From NCBI RefSeq assembly GCF_000369805.1, contig NZ_KB850224.1, forward strand, positions 915,924 through 979,923: 64,000 nucleotides of DNA, written 5' to 3'. This document shows positions 63,160 through 64,000 of this stretch, piece after piece; the stretch's first letter is position 1, and each line of letters starts with the position of its first letter. This DNA comes from Acinetobacter sp. NIPH 2100 (GTDB lineage Bacteria > Pseudomonadota > Gammaproteobacteria > Pseudomonadales > Moraxellaceae). The notes beneath the pieces are model-generated. The model did not search any database. It worked only from the letters and a program-made list of their open reading frames with translations, and had not been told where the DNA came from. The translations under genes and the position numbers were made by a program.

Positions 63160-64000
63160 ATGGCTCGCCAAACCCCGATTAGTAATTACCGTAACATCGG
63201 TATTTCTGCGCACATCGACGCAGGTAAAACAACTACAACAGAACGTATTTTGTTCTACACAGGTGTATCTCACAAAATTGGTGAAGTACACGATGGTGCA
63301 GCAACAATGGACTGGATGGAACAAGAGCAAGAGCGTGGTATTACAATTACCTCTGCTGCAACCACTTGTTTCTGGTCAGGTATGAGTAGCCAATTCCCAC
63401 AACACCGTATCAACGTAATCGATACACCGGGACACGTAGACTTCACAATCGAAGTTGAACGTTCTATGCGTGTTCTTGATGGTGCGTGCATGGTTTACTG
63501 TGCAGTTGGTGGCGTACAACCTCAGTCTGAAACTGTATGGCGTCAAGCGAACAAATATAAAGTGCCTCGTTTAGCGTTCGTGAACAAGATGGACCGTACT
63601 GGTGCAAACTTCTTCCGTGCTGTTGATCAAGTTAAAACGCGTCTAGGCGGTAATCCTGTTCCTATCGTTGTGCCAATTGGTGCAGAAGATACGTTTGCAG
63701 GTGTTGTTGACCTCATCGAAATGAAAGCGATTATCTGGGATGAAGCATCTCAAGGTATGAAGTTCGAATACGGTGATATTCCTGCTGACCTCGTTGATAC
63801 TGCGAACGAATGGCGTACTAAGATGGTTGAAGCTGCGGCTGAAGCATCTGAAGAGTTAATGGACAAGTACCTAGAAGAAGGCGATCTTTCTAAAGAAGAA
63901 ATCATCGCTGGTTTACGTACTCGTACTTTGGCGTCTGAAATCCAAGTTATGCTTTGTGGTTCAGCGTTCAAGAACAAAGGTGTTCAACGTATGTTGGATG
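63160..64000 (+). CDS. fusA: Elongation factor G, 5' part (cut by window edge)
   Basis: The first 280 codons of EF-G, the translocation GTPase. G1 is [15 protein letters not shown], switch II is [16 protein letters not shown], and NKMDRTGA is G4. The ATG at 63160 comes after a poor ribosome site (TTTAGGAATGTAGACATC has AGGA about 14 bases upstream). The frame is open to the window end. Confidence 0.97.
   Translation, partial: MARQTPISNYRNIGISAHIDAGKTTTTERILFYTGVSHKIGEVHDGAATMDWMEQEQERGITITSAATTCFWSGMSSQFPQHRINVIDTPGHVDFTIEVERSMRVLDGACMVYCAVGGVQPQSETVWRQANKYKVPRLAFVNKMDRTGANFFRAVDQVKTRLGGNPVPIVVPIGAEDTFAGVVDLIEMKAIIWDEASQGMKFEYGDIPADLVDTANEWRTKMVEAAAEASEELMDKYLEEGDLSKEEIIAGLRTRTLASEIQVMLCGSAFKNKGVQRMLD

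Overview
This window is chromosomal DNA of a gammaproteobacterium, almost certainly an Acinetobacter (AT-rich). The supporting signs are: hemJ as the protoporphyrinogen oxidase gene next to fabB; a yceD-rpmF-fabD-fabG-acpP cluster with no plsX or fabH; several tRNA-Gln genes between ispE and prs; a BamD with a long C-terminal tail; and a BioH-like esterase beside bioA-bioF-bioC-bioD. No species can be named from the sequence alone.

Layout. 1-5640: biotin synthesis (BioH-like esterase, bioA, bioF, bioC, bioD), with bioAFCD bracketed by two copies of a structured palindromic element. 5697-6362: an unrecognised secreted protein. 6438-21939: a large nutrient-uptake locus made of two divergent transcription units. 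The minus-strand unit encodes a TonB-dependent receptor, TonB, ExbB and two ExbDs. The plus-strand unit encodes two periplasmic solute-binding proteins, an exported M3 peptidase, two ABC permeases and a double ATPase. Together they could carry a peptide from the outer membrane to the cytoplasm. 21997-27014: rluB-scpB-scpA, a GNAT acetyltransferase, a small protein, yciO and epmC. 27111-30169: yceD-rpmF-fabD-fabG-acpP. 30376-36823: kbp, thiD, a HAD phosphatase, ribB under an FMN riboswitch, two unrecognised proteins and a cNMP-patatin lipase. 37015-43177: panD, pth, rplY, prs, four tRNA-Gln, ispE, lolB and a TPR protein, all on the minus strand. 43257-53174: hemA, a small trimeric autotransporter, dnaG, bamD, rluD, pgeF, a flavodoxin-like reductase, smpB, coaD and a ferredoxin. 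53201-54093: RNase P RNA and two tRNA-Met genes, each with its own promoter and terminator. 54172-56821: an unknown helical protein and nadE. 57297-57909: three tandem micro-genes for related single-span membrane peptides. 57906-61817: a zinc-peptidase-like protein, hemJ, fabB and an EcsC-family protein. 61978-64000: rpsL, rpsG, a 20-codon ORF with a good ribosome site, a hairpin, and the start of fusA.

Most of the window is conserved housekeeping sequence. The parts most worth attention are the TonB-to-ABC peptide-uptake locus, the three tandem micro-proteins and their control region, the element flanking the bio operon (base pairs preserved by compensatory changes, plus a likely pseudoknot), a palindrome inside the P12 arm of RNase P RNA, and the leader ORF and hairpin ahead of fusA. 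All alignments and folds were done by eye; no database search was run.
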